NCBI GenBank assembly: GCA_902773395.1
Contig: CACYEJ010000320.1
Location: 1 to 8,262 of the forward strand
Source: an uncultured Ruminococcus sp.
GTDB lineage: Bacteria; Bacillota_A; Clostridia; Oscillospirales; Acutalibacteraceae
DNA: 8,262 nucleotides
Reading direction: 5' to 3'
Shown: piece by piece, positions 1 to 7,041 of the stretch
Position numbering within the stretch: the first letter of the stretch is position 1
Layout: every line of letters starts with the position of its first letter
Translations under genes and position numbers: made by a program
The notes under the pieces: model-generated
The model's input: only the letters and a program-made list of their open reading frames with translations
Database searches by the model: none
What the model was told of the DNA's origin: nothing

Positions 1-141
1 CGACGGGGCTCTGCATTAGGAACACCTGCCAATCAATCTACGCCTGGCGGCTTGACTTCTTGGGGTGTTCCGTCACCCGCAAACTTTAATATGCTAGATC
101 TTTTAGATTTTGAGTATAATCACTCAATTCAATCACTATAA
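1..141 (+). CDS. Possible C-terminal fragment of an unidentified protein (5' end outside window)
   Basis: Plus frame 1 is open from the left edge for 46 codons to a TAA at 139-141. It encodes a Gly/Pro/Thr/Ser-rich stretch (GTPANQSTPGG, then SWGVPSPANFN) followed by LDLLDFEYN and an end in SIQSL. I do not recognise a family. Coding is supported by the frame staying open into the AT-rich last 60 bases, where a random frame would usually stop, and by its ending just before the convergent rnf terminator. Against it: frame 3 is also open to a TAA at 87-89, the fragment is short, and an imperfect inverted repeat lies inside it (19-26 with 64-71, and 29-32 with 60-63). If real, its gene faces the rnf operon tail to tail. 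Confidence 0.42.
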   Translation, partial: RRGSALGTPANQSTPGGLTSWGVPSPANFNMLDLLDFEYNHSIQSL

Positions 142-180
142 AAAATCAGACGATACCCTGCAATAGAGTATCATCTGATT
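140..180 (-). terminator. Rho-independent terminator of the rnf operon
   Basis: Read on the minus strand, 180-168 pairs with 156-144 as a 13-bp stem with one G-U pair, an 11-nt loop (157-167) and a run of six T (145-140, the first two inside the stem). It begins 21 nt after the rnfB stop. Read on the plus strand, the same pair becomes a C-A mismatch and only a weak T-tract follows, so it should work mainly for the rnf operon. It may help insulate the convergent gene at the left edge. Confidence 0.88.
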
Positions 181-201
181 CAGTTTGCAATATCAATATT
201 A

Positions 202-990
202 TCAAGCCATAAATATAATCTTCTGCGGACACTGTTCTGCACACTTGCCGCAGCCTACGCACTTTTCAGGGTCAACAATTGCATGGAATTTATCAACCTT
301 AATTGCATCATGCTCACAGGTTTTTACGCACTTCATACAGCCGATGCAGCCTACCTTGCAAGCCTTTCTTGTCAAAGCGCCCTTGTCACAGTTGCTGCAC
401 TTAACTATTGCTCTTGACTTCTTCGGCTCAATAGAAATCAGCTTCTTCGGACATGCCGCAACGCACTTTCCGCAAGCCTTACATACATCAGGGTCAACAA
501 TTGCAACTCCGTTCTCAACCTTGATAGCGCCGTACTCGCAAGCCGCCATACAGTCACCAAATCCAATACAGCCGTATGAACATTCGCCCATTCCGCCGTA
601 AAGCTGCGATGCCGCCATACAGCTCTGAATTCCCTGATATCTTGTCACCTTTGAGGTGTTGTCATCGTTTCCGTTGCAGTGAACAACCGCTGTTTTCGGT
701 ACGCTCGCAACTGCCTCTGCTCCGATAATCGGTGCAATTGCATCTATTACCGCCTGACCGCCTACAGAACAAAGTCCAAGCTCAGCCTCGCCCTTAGACA
801 AAGCCGCAGCATAACCCGAACAGCCGGAAAATCCGCATGCTCCGCAGTTTGCTCCCGGAAGCTGCTCCTGAATTTCCGCTGCCTTCTCATCTACCGGTAC
901 TGCCATAAGTACGCTCGCTACTGCTAGCACAATACCTACAATCAAACCGATAACTACTACTATAATTACCGCAAGTAAAATACTATTCAA
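202..990 (-). CDS. rnfB: Rnf complex ferredoxin-type iron-sulfur subunit RnfB
   Basis: RnfB is the electron entry subunit: it is expected to take electrons from reduced ferredoxin and pass them to the membrane part of the complex. The 262-residue product has an N-terminal membrane anchor (about residues 3-30) and then the Fe4S domain with C49, C52, C57 and C74. A polyferredoxin part follows: a CxxxCx5CxxxC set (C137, C141, C147, C151), then CxxCxxCxxxC motifs at 170-180, 215-225 and 244-254, with extra cysteines C198, C201 and C211. This fits the multi-cluster RnfB of anaerobes. The start is a TTG (990-988): a strong AAGGAGGT site lies 7 nt upstream, and the next Met (residue 29) would remove the anchor. 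It is the last gene of the operon, 12 nt after rnfA, and a terminator follows directly. Confidence 0.96.
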   Translation of the reverse strand: MNSILLAVIIVVVIGLIVGIVLAVASVLMAVPVDEKAAEIQEQLPGANCGACGFSGCSGYAAALSKGEAELGLCSVGGQAVIDAIAPIIGAEAVASVPKTAVVHCNGNDDNTSKVTRYQGIQSCMAASQLYGGMGECSYGCIGFGDCMAACEYGAIKVENGVAIVDPDVCKACGKCVAACPKKLISIEPKKSRAIVKCSNCDKGALTRKACKVGCIGCMKCVKTCEHDAIKVDKFHAIVDPEKCVGCGKCAEQCPQKIIFMA

Positions 991-996
991 TTTTGT

Positions 997-1004
997 ACCT
1001 CCTT
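997..1004 (-). promoter_or_regulatory. Ribosome binding site that fixes the TTG start of rnfB
   Basis: AAGGAGGT reads on the minus strand from 1004 to 997, 7 nt before the TTG at 990-988. It is close to a perfect anti-16S match and overlaps the rnfA stop (TAA, 1005-1003). No ATG lies at a usable distance, so this site supports the non-ATG start and may offset its weaker initiation. Confidence 0.85.
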
Positions 1005-1614
1005 ACTGTAAAAGCTTATCTACAATTCCGCTGAATCCTAAGAATGAGCAAGCCACCAGAGATGCAGATACAAGCGTAATCGGAAGTCCTCTCAAGCTCT
1101 TTGGAATGTCGCAGGACTCCAGTCTTTCACGCACACCGGCAAACATTACCATTGCTGCCAAGAATCCTATACCAGCTCCAAGCGCATTTACTAGTGAAGC
1201 AATATAACCAAATGCCGGATCCTCTGCGCCTTTGTCAAGTACAAGCATTGTAATACCAAGCACTGCGCAGTTCGTTGTGATAAGCGGCAAATATATTCCC
1301 AGCGCATTGTAAAGCGGCGGCATATACTTTTTGAGCACAATCTCAACAAGCTGTACCAATCCGGCAATTACTAGAATAAATACTAATGTCTGTAAATATT
1401 CAAATTCGTTCGGAACTAAAATATATGTGTATATCGGCCATGTAACTGCTGTTGCAAGCACCATTACAAATGTTACCGCTGCGCTCATGCCAAGCGCCGT
1501 GTCAAGCTTTTTCGATACGCCCAAAAACGGACAGATACCAAAGAACTTGCATAGAATATAGTTTTCCGTGAGTATAGATGCTAGAAAAATACCTACAAGC
1601 TGCGTTATACTCAT
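1003..1614 (-). CDS. rnfA: Rnf complex membrane subunit RnfA
   Basis: This is a 203-residue hydrophobic protein of the RnfA/NqrE family, with about six membrane segments and the family's usual length. Diagnostic stretches are ILCKFFGICPFLGVSKK (residues 20-36) and LPLITTNCAVLG (109-120). C28 and C116 in these stretches are the family cysteines that, with the matching pair in RnfE, hold an iron-sulfur cluster inside the membrane at the RnfA/RnfE interface (known for the Nqr/Rnf family). The cluster links electron entry at RnfB to the flavin subunits. The ATG overlaps the rnfE stop by 4 nt (ATGA, 1614-1611), suggesting translational coupling. A GGAGAGGAG ribosome binding site lies within the last codons of rnfE. 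Confidence 0.97.
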   Translation of the reverse strand: MSITQLVGIFLASILTENYILCKFFGICPFLGVSKKLDTALGMSAAVTFVMVLATAVTWPIYTYILVPNEFEYLQTLVFILVIAGLVQLVEIVLKKYMPPLYNALGIYLPLITTNCAVLGITMLVLDKGAEDPAFGYIASLVNALGAGIGFLAAMVMFAGVRERLESCDIPKSLRGLPITLVSASLVACSFLGFSGIVDKLLQ

Positions 1615-2309
1615 TTTGCTTCACACTCCTCTCCTTTAGCAAGCTTGCCGCAGCTGCCGCTCATTGGACACGCTGCGCAGCCAATCTCTTCTTCTTTCTT
1701 CTTCTCAGGCTTCTTGGAGTTAAGCTTGTTTGCAATCGCCATAAGCATACCAAATACGAAGAAGCCTCCCGGAGGAAGTATAAATATCAAAATCGGATTG
1801 CTGCTCAATACAGGAATAGGAAGTCCCAGCCATGAGCCGGCTCCGAGAATCTCTCTGATACTTCCCATAAGGAATAATGCCGTTGTAAAGCCAATTCCCA
1901 TTCCCAAACCGTCAAGCGCAGACGCAACTACGCCGTTCTTGCTTGCGAACATTTCTGCTCTTCCAAGTATGATACAGTTTACAACGATAAGCGGAAGATA
2001 TACTCCCAGCGCATCATTAAGCGCCGGCGCATATGCCTTTACTATCATCTGAACAATCGTTACGAATGCCGCAATGATTGTAATATACGCAGGAATTCTA
2101 ACCTTGCTCGGAATCACCTTACGCAGTGCCGAGATTACCGAGTTTGAGCATACCAGAACAGCCGTTGCTGCAAGTCCCATTCCCACAGCGCTGCTAACGC
2201 CTGTTGTTACAGCAAGTGTCGGACAAGTACCAAGCACCAGACAAAGCACCGGATTTTCCTTTATAATACCTTTTGTAAATTCTTTTATAAGCGGTTTCTT
2301 TTCAGCCAT
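1611..2309 (-). CDS. rnfE: Rnf complex membrane subunit RnfE with Cys-rich C-terminal tail
   Basis: This is the RnfE/NqrD-family subunit, a 232-residue paralogue of RnfA with about six membrane segments. Family stretches are NPVLCLVLGTCPTLAVT (residues 19-35) and LPLIVVNCIILGRAE (105-119). C29 and C112 are the expected ligands of the intramembrane iron-sulfur cluster shared with RnfA. After the last helix (about 177-195) comes a lysine/glutamate linker and a cytosolic-looking tail with C211, C214, C220 and C229, which the core fold does not need. The ATG overlaps the rnfG stop by one base (TAATG). A GGGGGTG sequence 7 nt upstream can pair with the anti-SD through a G-U wobble. Confidence 0.97.
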   Translation of the reverse strand: MAEKKPLIKEFTKGIIKENPVLCLVLGTCPTLAVTTGVSSAVGMGLAATAVLVCSNSVISALRKVIPSKVRIPAYITIIAAFVTIVQMIVKAYAPALNDALGVYLPLIVVNCIILGRAEMFASKNGVVASALDGLGMGIGFTTALFLMGSIREILGAGSWLGLPIPVLSSNPILIFILPPGGFFVFGMLMAIANKLNSKKPEKKKEEEIGCAACPMSGSCGKLAKGEECEAK

Positions 2310-2899
2310 TATTTCGCACCCCCACTTACTTGATTGTAAACGTCAACAGCCTGATTAACAGCTTTTACAACCGCCCTCGAAGAAATGGTTGCACCTGTTA
2401 CAGCGTCAACAGATTCCTTGCCGGGATTTTTGTCGGCGTCCTTTGCAACAGTAAATCCTGTTTCGGAAGAACCGCCTGCAAACTGACCGCTGAAATCCAC
2501 CTCGGAAGTCTTAGCTCCGAGTCCCGGAGTTTCCGTTGAATTATCGTAAACATTAACTCCGATAACATCTCCTGTTTCGGCGTCAATGCCTGTCATAACC
2601 TTAATCGTGCCGCCATATCCTTTGGCGCTTGTCGATACGGCATAAGCGATTACATTGCCGCTTGCGTCCAACGCTTCATAGCACTCCACAGACGAATCTT
2701 CCGTATCAATTTTATTGTAATCCTTTGTGCCGTCCGGAGAAACCGACATCATAGACTCCTGCTGAGTTTGAGCCTCTGCCGCTGCAATAGGCTCCTTTGT
2801 CATCTCGTTAGTTCCGGCGAGAAGTCCGGTTGAAATACCGCAGATCAAAACAAGCGCCACGGTTGGAACGAGTATATCTTTTGCATTTAATTTAGGCAT
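2309..2899 (-). CDS. rnfG: Rnf complex FMN-binding subunit RnfG
   Basis: RnfG carries a covalently bound FMN on the outer face of the membrane and relays electrons within the complex. The 196-residue protein has one N-terminal membrane anchor (about residues 9-29) and an FMN-binding domain. It shows the family motif ETPGLGAK (123-130) and, near the end, the flavinylation motif VTGATISS (167-174), with T171 as the predicted attachment residue. I start it at the ATG at 2899-2897, not the upstream in-frame ATG at 2959. The later start has AAGGAG 7 nt before it and puts the anchor at the N-terminus. The longer form would add 20 mostly charged residues and overlap rnfD by 68 nt. With the chosen start it overlaps the rnfD end by 8 nt. 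Confidence 0.96.
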   Translation of the reverse strand: MPKLNAKDILVPTVALVLICGISTGLLAGTNEMTKEPIAAAEAQTQQESMMSVSPDGTKDYNKIDTEDSSVECYEALDASGNVIAYAVSTSAKGYGGTIKVMTGIDAETGDVIGVNVYDNSTETPGLGAKTSEVDFSGQFAGGSSETGFTVAKDADKNPGKESVDAVTGATISSRAVVKAVNQAVDVYNQVSGGAK

Positions 2900-3836
2900 T
2901 TTTACTCTCCTTCTCTCCGAACGGTCTTGGGTTAGTAGCTCTCTCGATGAGCGGAACAAGAATATTCATAAGCAAAATCGAGAAAGAAACACCCTCAGGC
3001 AGATTTGCGAAATTTCTGATAAGGAATGTAAATACTCCGCAGCCAATTGCATACACAACTTTACCCTTTGAATTGATAGGAGATGTAGTGTAATCAGTAG
3101 CCATAAAGAACGCGCCGAGCATCAAGCCGCCGCTGAGAAGCTGGAATAGAATATCCTGACCGAAAATAAGCGACATCACAGCAACTGTAGCAAGATATGC
3201 GCAGGGGATAATCGGACTAATCACACGTCTTGCAATCAGATACACACCGCCGATAATAAGCGCAAGCGCGCAGGTTTCGCCAAGACAGCCGCCTGTTGTG
3301 CCCAAGAATAAATCTTTAAGCGGAGTTGTCTGACCGTTAGCATTCATAGCAAGCGGCGTAGCGCAGGTAACAGCGTCTACGGCGCCTTCTTTATAATAGA
3401 AAGGCTTTGCCCATGTTGTCATAGATTTCGGAAAGCTCGACAGGAGAATAATTCTCGCAGCCAAAGCCGGATTTACAAAGTTGTTGCCAATGCCGCCGAA
3501 CATCTGCTTTACAACCACAATTGCAACCACAGAGCCAAACGCAGCAAAAATCGGGTTAATGCCAACCGGCAGGTTAAGTGCCAGCAGCAAGCCCGTAACA
3601 ACGGCAGAGAGGTCACGCACAGTGTTTTCTCTTTTCATGACCTTTCTGGAAACATACTCAGCGAGTACCGCAACAAGCACGGTGTCCGCAATAATAACTA
3701 ATGATCTAAAACCAAATATAATAACCGAAGCAATCGCCGCCGGCAAAAGACCAATAATCACATCGAGCATAATCGTAGTAGTCGAGGTTTTAGTTCTTAT
3801 ATGAGGCGACGCCGAAACGATAAGTTTTTCTTCCAT
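2892..3836 (-). CDS. rnfD: Rnf complex membrane flavoprotein RnfD
   Basis: This is the RnfD/NqrB-family polytopic membrane subunit, 314 residues, with repeated hydrophobic helices from about residue 20 to 297. In this family it binds a covalent FMN and is tied to the ion path. Family stretches include NNFVNPALAARIIL (118-131), DAVTCATPLA (154-163) and FFMATDYTTSPI (243-254). T160 is the expected flavin threonine by alignment with the S/T-G-A-T motif, although position 158 is Cys here where Gly is common. The ATG has an AGGAG site 9 nt upstream that touches the rnfC stop, 13 nt away. It overlaps rnfG by 8 nt. Confidence 0.96.
   Translation of the reverse strand: MEEKLIVSASPHIRTKTSTTTIMLDVIIGLLPAAIASVIIFGFRSLVIIADTVLVAVLAEYVSRKVMKRENTVRDLSAVVTGLLLALNLPVGINPIFAAFGSVVAIVVVKQMFGGIGNNFVNPALAARIILLSSFPKSMTTWAKPFYYKEGAVDAVTCATPLAMNANGQTTPLKDLFLGTTGGCLGETCALALIIGGVYLIARRVISPIIPCAYLATVAVMSLIFGQDILFQLLSGGLMLGAFFMATDYTTSPINSKGKVVYAIGCGVFTFLIRNFANLPEGVSFSILLMNILVPLIERATNPRPFGEKESKNA
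2904..2912 (-). promoter_or_regulatory. Ribosome binding site that decides the rnfG start
   Basis: AAGGAGAGT reads on the minus strand from 2912 to 2904, inside the end of rnfD. Its AAGGAG core is 7 nt from the ATG at 2899-2897. This favours the 196-residue RnfG over the 216-residue form starting at 2959. Confidence 0.85.
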
Positions 3837-3849
3837 ACTCTCACACTCC

Positions 3850-5199
3850 TCACTTCTTCGGTGCAGACCGAACCAAAGTTTTACCTTGACGCATCACCTG
3901 CACCAGCGGACGATGTGCCGGACAATTAAACGCGCAGCTTCCGCATTCCATACAGACCATAACACCTTGCTTATTGAGTGCGTCAATATCCTTTAGCTTC
4001 ACAGAATTCTCAATTGCCGCCGGCATAAGACTCAGCGGACAGCTTGCAACACATCTGCCGCAGCGGATACAATCTGTAGTTTTCTGCAAAACAGCGTCTT
4101 TCTCATTAAATGCAAGAATAGCGTTGTTCTGTTTCAAAATCGGGAACTCATCGCTTGCAAGTGAAATACCCATCATCGGACCGCCGCTGATGAGCTTTCC
4201 GCAAGGTTCGGAATAACCGCCGCAGAACTCAATAACGTCCTTAATCGGAGTACCTATCGGCACAATAACATTTTTCGCCTCAGCCACAGCCGAGCCGTCA
4301 ACTGTAACACGCTTTGATACAAGCGGAATACCTGTTTTCAAATACGACGAAACAAAAGCTACTGAGGTAATATTCATCACGATACAGCCCGTATCAAGCG
4401 GAAGCTTTCCAACAGGAACAACTCTGCCGGTGCATGCCTTAATCAGAACCTTCTCAGCGCCCTGAGGATATCTTGCTTTAAGCGGAAGTACGCAAATTCT
4501 CTCTGCTTCCTTCTCCTTAGAATCCTTGACAGCCTGCTTCAAAAGCTTGATAGCCTCAGGCTTGTTATCTTCAATACCGATAATAGCTCTGTCAAGCTCC
4601 AGCAACCTCATAACAGTAACAATACCGTTTAAAACATTGTCTGTATTCTCGATTGCCTCTCTGTTGTCTGTAGTGATGTACGGCTCACACTCAGCGCAGT
4701 TGATTACGAGCGTATCGGCTTTCTTACCATCGGGAACATTCAGCTTGACATGAGTTGGGAAGCCTGCGCCGCCCAAACCAACCAAGCCGCTTGCCTTAAC
4801 TGCTTCAATCAAATCCGCTGCATTATTGACAACAGGCGGCTTACAGTTTTCGCTTATACGCATCTCGCCGTCGGAATCAATAATAATTGCATCGCCCATC
4901 TGACCTGTAGAAAGCTTAACCTGAGTGATTTTGCTGACCTTACCGGACACAGTCGCATGAATCGGCGCAGAAACAAAGCCGCCGCTTTCGGCAACAACAT
5001 CTCCGACAGCAACTACAGCGCCGGCTTTTACAACAGGCTTACAAGGCGCGCCGATATGCTGCACCATTGGCAGAATAACCTGCTTTGGGCAAGGCATCGT
5101 AACAGATTCTGAATTAAGCGTGTTTTTCCTATGCGGAGCCTTAGCGCCGCCTCTGGTACGAAACGGACTTGTGGGCAAAGTCAAATTTGCCTTATCCAT
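3850..5199 (-). CDS. rnfC: Rnf complex NADH/NAD+-interacting subunit RnfC
   Basis: RnfC is the peripheral subunit that hands electrons to NAD+. The 449-residue protein has the N-terminal RnfC barrel-sandwich region (about 15-110, with PHRKNT and LPMVQHIGAPCKPVV). A Complex I 51-kDa-like nucleotide/flavin-binding domain follows, with the glycine-rich GLVGLGGAGFPTHVKL (138-153) and INCAECEPYITTD (166-178). A SLBB-like part comes next, and then a C-terminal ferredoxin domain with two [4Fe-4S] motifs: C377, C380, C383, C387 and C416, C419, C422, C426. Length and order are normal for the family, and the long C-terminal extension of some proteobacterial RnfC proteins is absent. The ATG at 5199 follows AGGGGAGAG closely. 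It is the first gene of the operon, after a leader of about 190 nt. Confidence 0.97.
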   Translation of the reverse strand: MDKANLTLPTSPFRTRGGAKAPHRKNTLNSESVTMPCPKQVILPMVQHIGAPCKPVVKAGAVVAVGDVVAESGGFVSAPIHATVSGKVSKITQVKLSTGQMGDAIIIDSDGEMRISENCKPPVVNNAADLIEAVKASGLVGLGGAGFPTHVKLNVPDGKKADTLVINCAECEPYITTDNREAIENTDNVLNGIVTVMRLLELDRAIIGIEDNKPEAIKLLKQAVKDSKEKEAERICVLPLKARYPQGAEKVLIKACTGRVVPVGKLPLDTGCIVMNITSVAFVSSYLKTGIPLVSKRVTVDGSAVAEAKNVIVPIGTPIKDVIEFCGGYSEPCGKLISGGPMMGISLASDEFPILKQNNAILAFNEKDAVLQKTTDCIRCGRCVASCPLSLMPAAIENSVKLKDIDALNKQGVMVCMECGSCAFNCPAHRPLVQVMRQGKTLVRSAPKK

Positions 5200-5390
5200 T
5201 TTTCTCTCCCCTTTTCTTTAAATATGGTAAATATGTGTATCTCTTTCGTCTGGAAGCTGCTATTATATCTAATGGCAATATAGCTTTAGATAATAATAAT
5301 TTAGCTCGATATATATGCACACAGCCGGATTTAAATCACAAAATAAAAATCTGTTGAGTACAAGCCAAAAGAGATTAATTATAATTACAC
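5200..5390 (-). other. Leader of the rnf operon, no identified riboswitch
   Basis: This is the stretch between the predicted start point (about 5390) and the rnfC ATG, roughly 190 nt. It is AT-rich, ends with the rnfC ribosome binding site (5204-5212) and contains only short, imperfect stem options, for example around 5250-5290. I see no T-box, no attenuator with a T-run and no riboswitch class I can name. A minus-strand frame from a GTG near 5319 runs open across the rnfC start, but it has no ribosome binding site. Confidence 0.5.
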
Positions 5391-5396
5391 TTTTTT

Positions 5397-5425
5397 ATTG
5401 TATCACATTATAATCCGTATTTCAA
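5397..5425 (-). promoter_or_regulatory. Predicted sigma-A promoter of the rnf operon
   Basis: On the minus strand: TTGAAA (5425-5420), a 17-bp spacer and TACAAT (5402-5397). TG stands one base before the -10, giving an extended -10 (TGATACAAT). Start point about 5390. Upstream of the -35, positions 5443-5475 are almost pure A/T with long A- and T-tracts, like an UP element. An alternative TATAAT at 5412-5407 has a poorer -35. Confidence 0.72.
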
Positions 5426-5429
5426 CAAA

Positions 5430-5447
5430 TAAGAACGGTAATTCTTA
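5430..5447. promoter_or_regulatory. Short inverted repeat upstream of the rnf promoter
   Basis: TAAGAA (5430-5435) and TTCTTA (5442-5447) form 6-bp arms around a 6-bp centre, starting 4 bp upstream of the rnf -35. The position would suit an activator or other regulator. The arms are short and the region is AT-rich, so chance is likely. Confidence 0.2.
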
Positions 5448-5551
5448 AAAAAAATTTAAAAAAATTAATGGAACCCAATACAAAAAATTCATATTTATTT
5501 ATTGTAAGAAAAAATTATTTTACTTGTACTCTGCTGATGAAAAAATCATTT

Positions 5552-5620
5552 ACTTAAACTTCCCATTTTGATATCCGGAAATTTCTTGATAAAATCTACT
5601 TGTTTAGAAATTGTAAAAAG
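5552..5620. repeat. Dispersed repeat, copy A
   Basis: This 69-bp stretch aligns to 7124-7191 in the same orientation at roughly 80% identity by eye. Shared blocks include ACTTAAACTT, GATATC, TTGATAAA and TTGTTT. The two copies flank the WG-repeat lipoprotein gene and its promoter. Read on the minus strand, copy A falls in a short frame that starts at tandem ATGs near 5640 and stops with TGA directly after the repeat. Copy B shows a similar peptide (FIK..PDIK..SLS), so an old coding remnant is possible. I cannot assign it to a known repeat family. Confidence 0.6.
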
Positions 5621-5806
5621 AAAGTAACTATACAACATCATGTTTTATCTGTGGGCTTTGTTTTTCGTCATCATGCACAATGAATGGTTTGAGTTTTAGT
5701 CAATTATAAAAGAAAGCTAAAACTTTTCGACTGATTTTTTAGTCTGTTATTGTTCATTTTGACACATGCAATTTTGATAAGGTACTCTTGTCAATCCAAC
5801 CAATAA
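5621..5806. other. Gene-free stretch downstream of the lipoprotein gene
   Basis: This stretch lies between the lipoprotein stop and repeat copy A. It holds an 8-bp inverted repeat (AGTTTTAG 5692-5699, CTAAAACT 5717-5724, 17-nt loop) and a 4-bp GACT/AGTC stem just beyond it. Neither is followed by a convincing T-tract on the minus strand, so I see no clear terminator for the lipoprotein gene. No frame longer than about 30 codons looks coding. Confidence 0.4.
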
Positions 5807-6949
5807 TTAACCTATATCTGTATCTTCCAATGACTGATAGTAATTTGTCTGAACCTCGTATACTGATGTCGGCTCGAAATCTGTCTGCTGTTTTCCGGAA
5901 GAATCTATCACGGCAAATTCACCTTTATCATTCTCAACCACGTAGAACTGATCTTCTTGTAATTCAAAAACAGAAATATTCTGATATTTAGGTTCGATGA
6001 TGATATTTAAATCATCATCAAGCACTCCCTGCAAATAGCTGTCATCATTCATGCGACCGAAAACTACCTGATACACAGCATTATTAAAGCTTTCTGTTCC
6101 GTCAATAAATCCGTCAATGTACTCATGTATAAGCTCTTCATCTTGATTTAAAACTCCTATTTGAGCATTTCCCAAGCTGACTTCATCTCGCGGTCCTTTT
6201 CCCACAACAAATTTACTGTCATTCACAAAAAAGACATTGTCATATTTAGGCTGAATTATTATCTCATAGTTTTCGTTCATTACCCCGACACCATTCTGGG
6301 CAGCTATAAAATAGTAATGCTTATCCGTTCCAAAAGTTTCAAAGTCCCTAATCGTTTCATACTGTATCGGTACAATAATATTTAAATCAGCATCTGCAAC
6401 ACCTTGTTTATCATCTACATTTATGTATCCGCCGCTGTATTCGTTGTAAGCTGTGCCGTCAACAGACAGTGATTTTATTTCTTTATCAAGCTTGACTACA
6501 CATCTTACAGAGGTTATTTCAGGTGCAAAGCCGTCCTGTTCTGTATATTCTATTTGACTGGTAACGGTAAGCTTTAGACTACCCTCATTTGGAGAATCAT
6601 ACTCCTTTGCGATTTCAGTTATAGAAGAAAGCGTTTCTCCGTAGCCGGAATATTCATATAAAAACAAAACGTATTTTTCATTGCCGGAAGGAACTACAAA
6701 ATAATCATGTGTTCCAAGCAAATCGAAATACATAGAAAGCTCATCATCATTTGTGCATTCGCTGTATTTCATCAAATCCGAGGTTTTATTTAAAAAAGAT
6801 GAAATCTCGTACACTGTTTTGGCATTTTCTATTTTATCATTTTCAGATTGAGAGAGTTTTCTGCTGGCTGTACTATTTTCACTGCACCCTATCAGCAAGA
6901 AACACAGGCACACAATCAGACTCGTTATTGACATCATTTTCCTTTTCAT
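5807..6949 (-). CDS. Lipoprotein with divergent WG-type repeats
   Basis: The 380-residue product starts with a lipoprotein signal (MKRKMM, a hydrophobic core, then lipobox LLIGC with lipidated C22) and a Ser/Asn-rich linker, so it should be anchored on the outer membrane face. Residues 80-165 form a beta-rich region I cannot assign with confidence. From about 183 there are five repeats resembling the WG (WG_beta_rep) family: near 183-200, 221-240, 264-281, 308-325 and 345-360, with forms such as GVMNENYEIIIQPKYDNV. The Trp-Gly that names the family is lost; the whole protein has no tryptophan. Function is unknown; such repeats are usually taken as binding modules. The upstream site (AGAAG) is weak. 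AAAAGG inside codons 2-3 could instead serve Met5 or Met6, but Met1 gives the charged n-region a signal peptide needs. It has its own promoter and is separate from rnf. Confidence 0.8.
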   Translation of the reverse strand: MKRKMMSITSLIVCLCFLLIGCSENSTASRKLSQSENDKIENAKTVYEISSFLNKTSDLMKYSECTNDDELSMYFDLLGTHDYFVVPSGNEKYVLFLYEYSGYGETLSSITEIAKEYDSPNEGSLKLTVTSQIEYTEQDGFAPEITSVRCVVKLDKEIKSLSVDGTAYNEYSGGYINVDDKQGVADADLNIIVPIQYETIRDFETFGTDKHYYFIAAQNGVGVMNENYEIIIQPKYDNVFFVNDSKFVVGKGPRDEVSLGNAQIGVLNQDEELIHEYIDGFIDGTESFNNAVYQVVFGRMNDDSYLQGVLDDDLNIIIEPKYQNISVFELQEDQFYVVENDKGEFAVIDSSGKQQTDFEPTSVYEVQTNYYQSLEDTDIG

Positions 6950-7041
6950 TATATAAGTTCATCTTCTTTCAGGATTATTTATTATTCTTTTAAATTACGC
7001 AATCATTACATGTCTGTTTTATTGACTTTATTTAATAGTTT

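Noticed and set aside
19..71. Integron attC site
   Set aside because: The inverted repeat lacks the paired core sites expected of attC, and no integrase or cassette array is visible.
185..601. Plus-strand 138-codon frame opposite rnfB
   Set aside because: The minus strand encodes a clear RnfB with all expected cysteine motifs; the Cys/His-rich appearance of this frame mirrors those motifs.
2309..2959. Longer rnfG starting at the ATG at 2959
   Set aside because: It would overlap rnfD by 68 nt, add a charged stretch before the membrane anchor, and ignore the good AAGGAG site ahead of the ATG at 2899.
5200..5320. Leader peptide from a GTG near 5319 overlapping the rnfC start
   Set aside because: The frame is open for about 40 codons but has no ribosome binding site, and the peptide resembles nothing I know.
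5413..5428. Rex-type redox operator at the rnf promoter
   Set aside because: The minus strand has TTGTTGAAA, which resembles one Rex half-site, but the matching inverted half is absent at the right spacing.
5692..5750. Terminator of the lipoprotein gene
   Set aside because: The AT-rich 8-bp inverted repeat and the 4-bp stem near 5730 are not followed by a T-tract on the minus strand.
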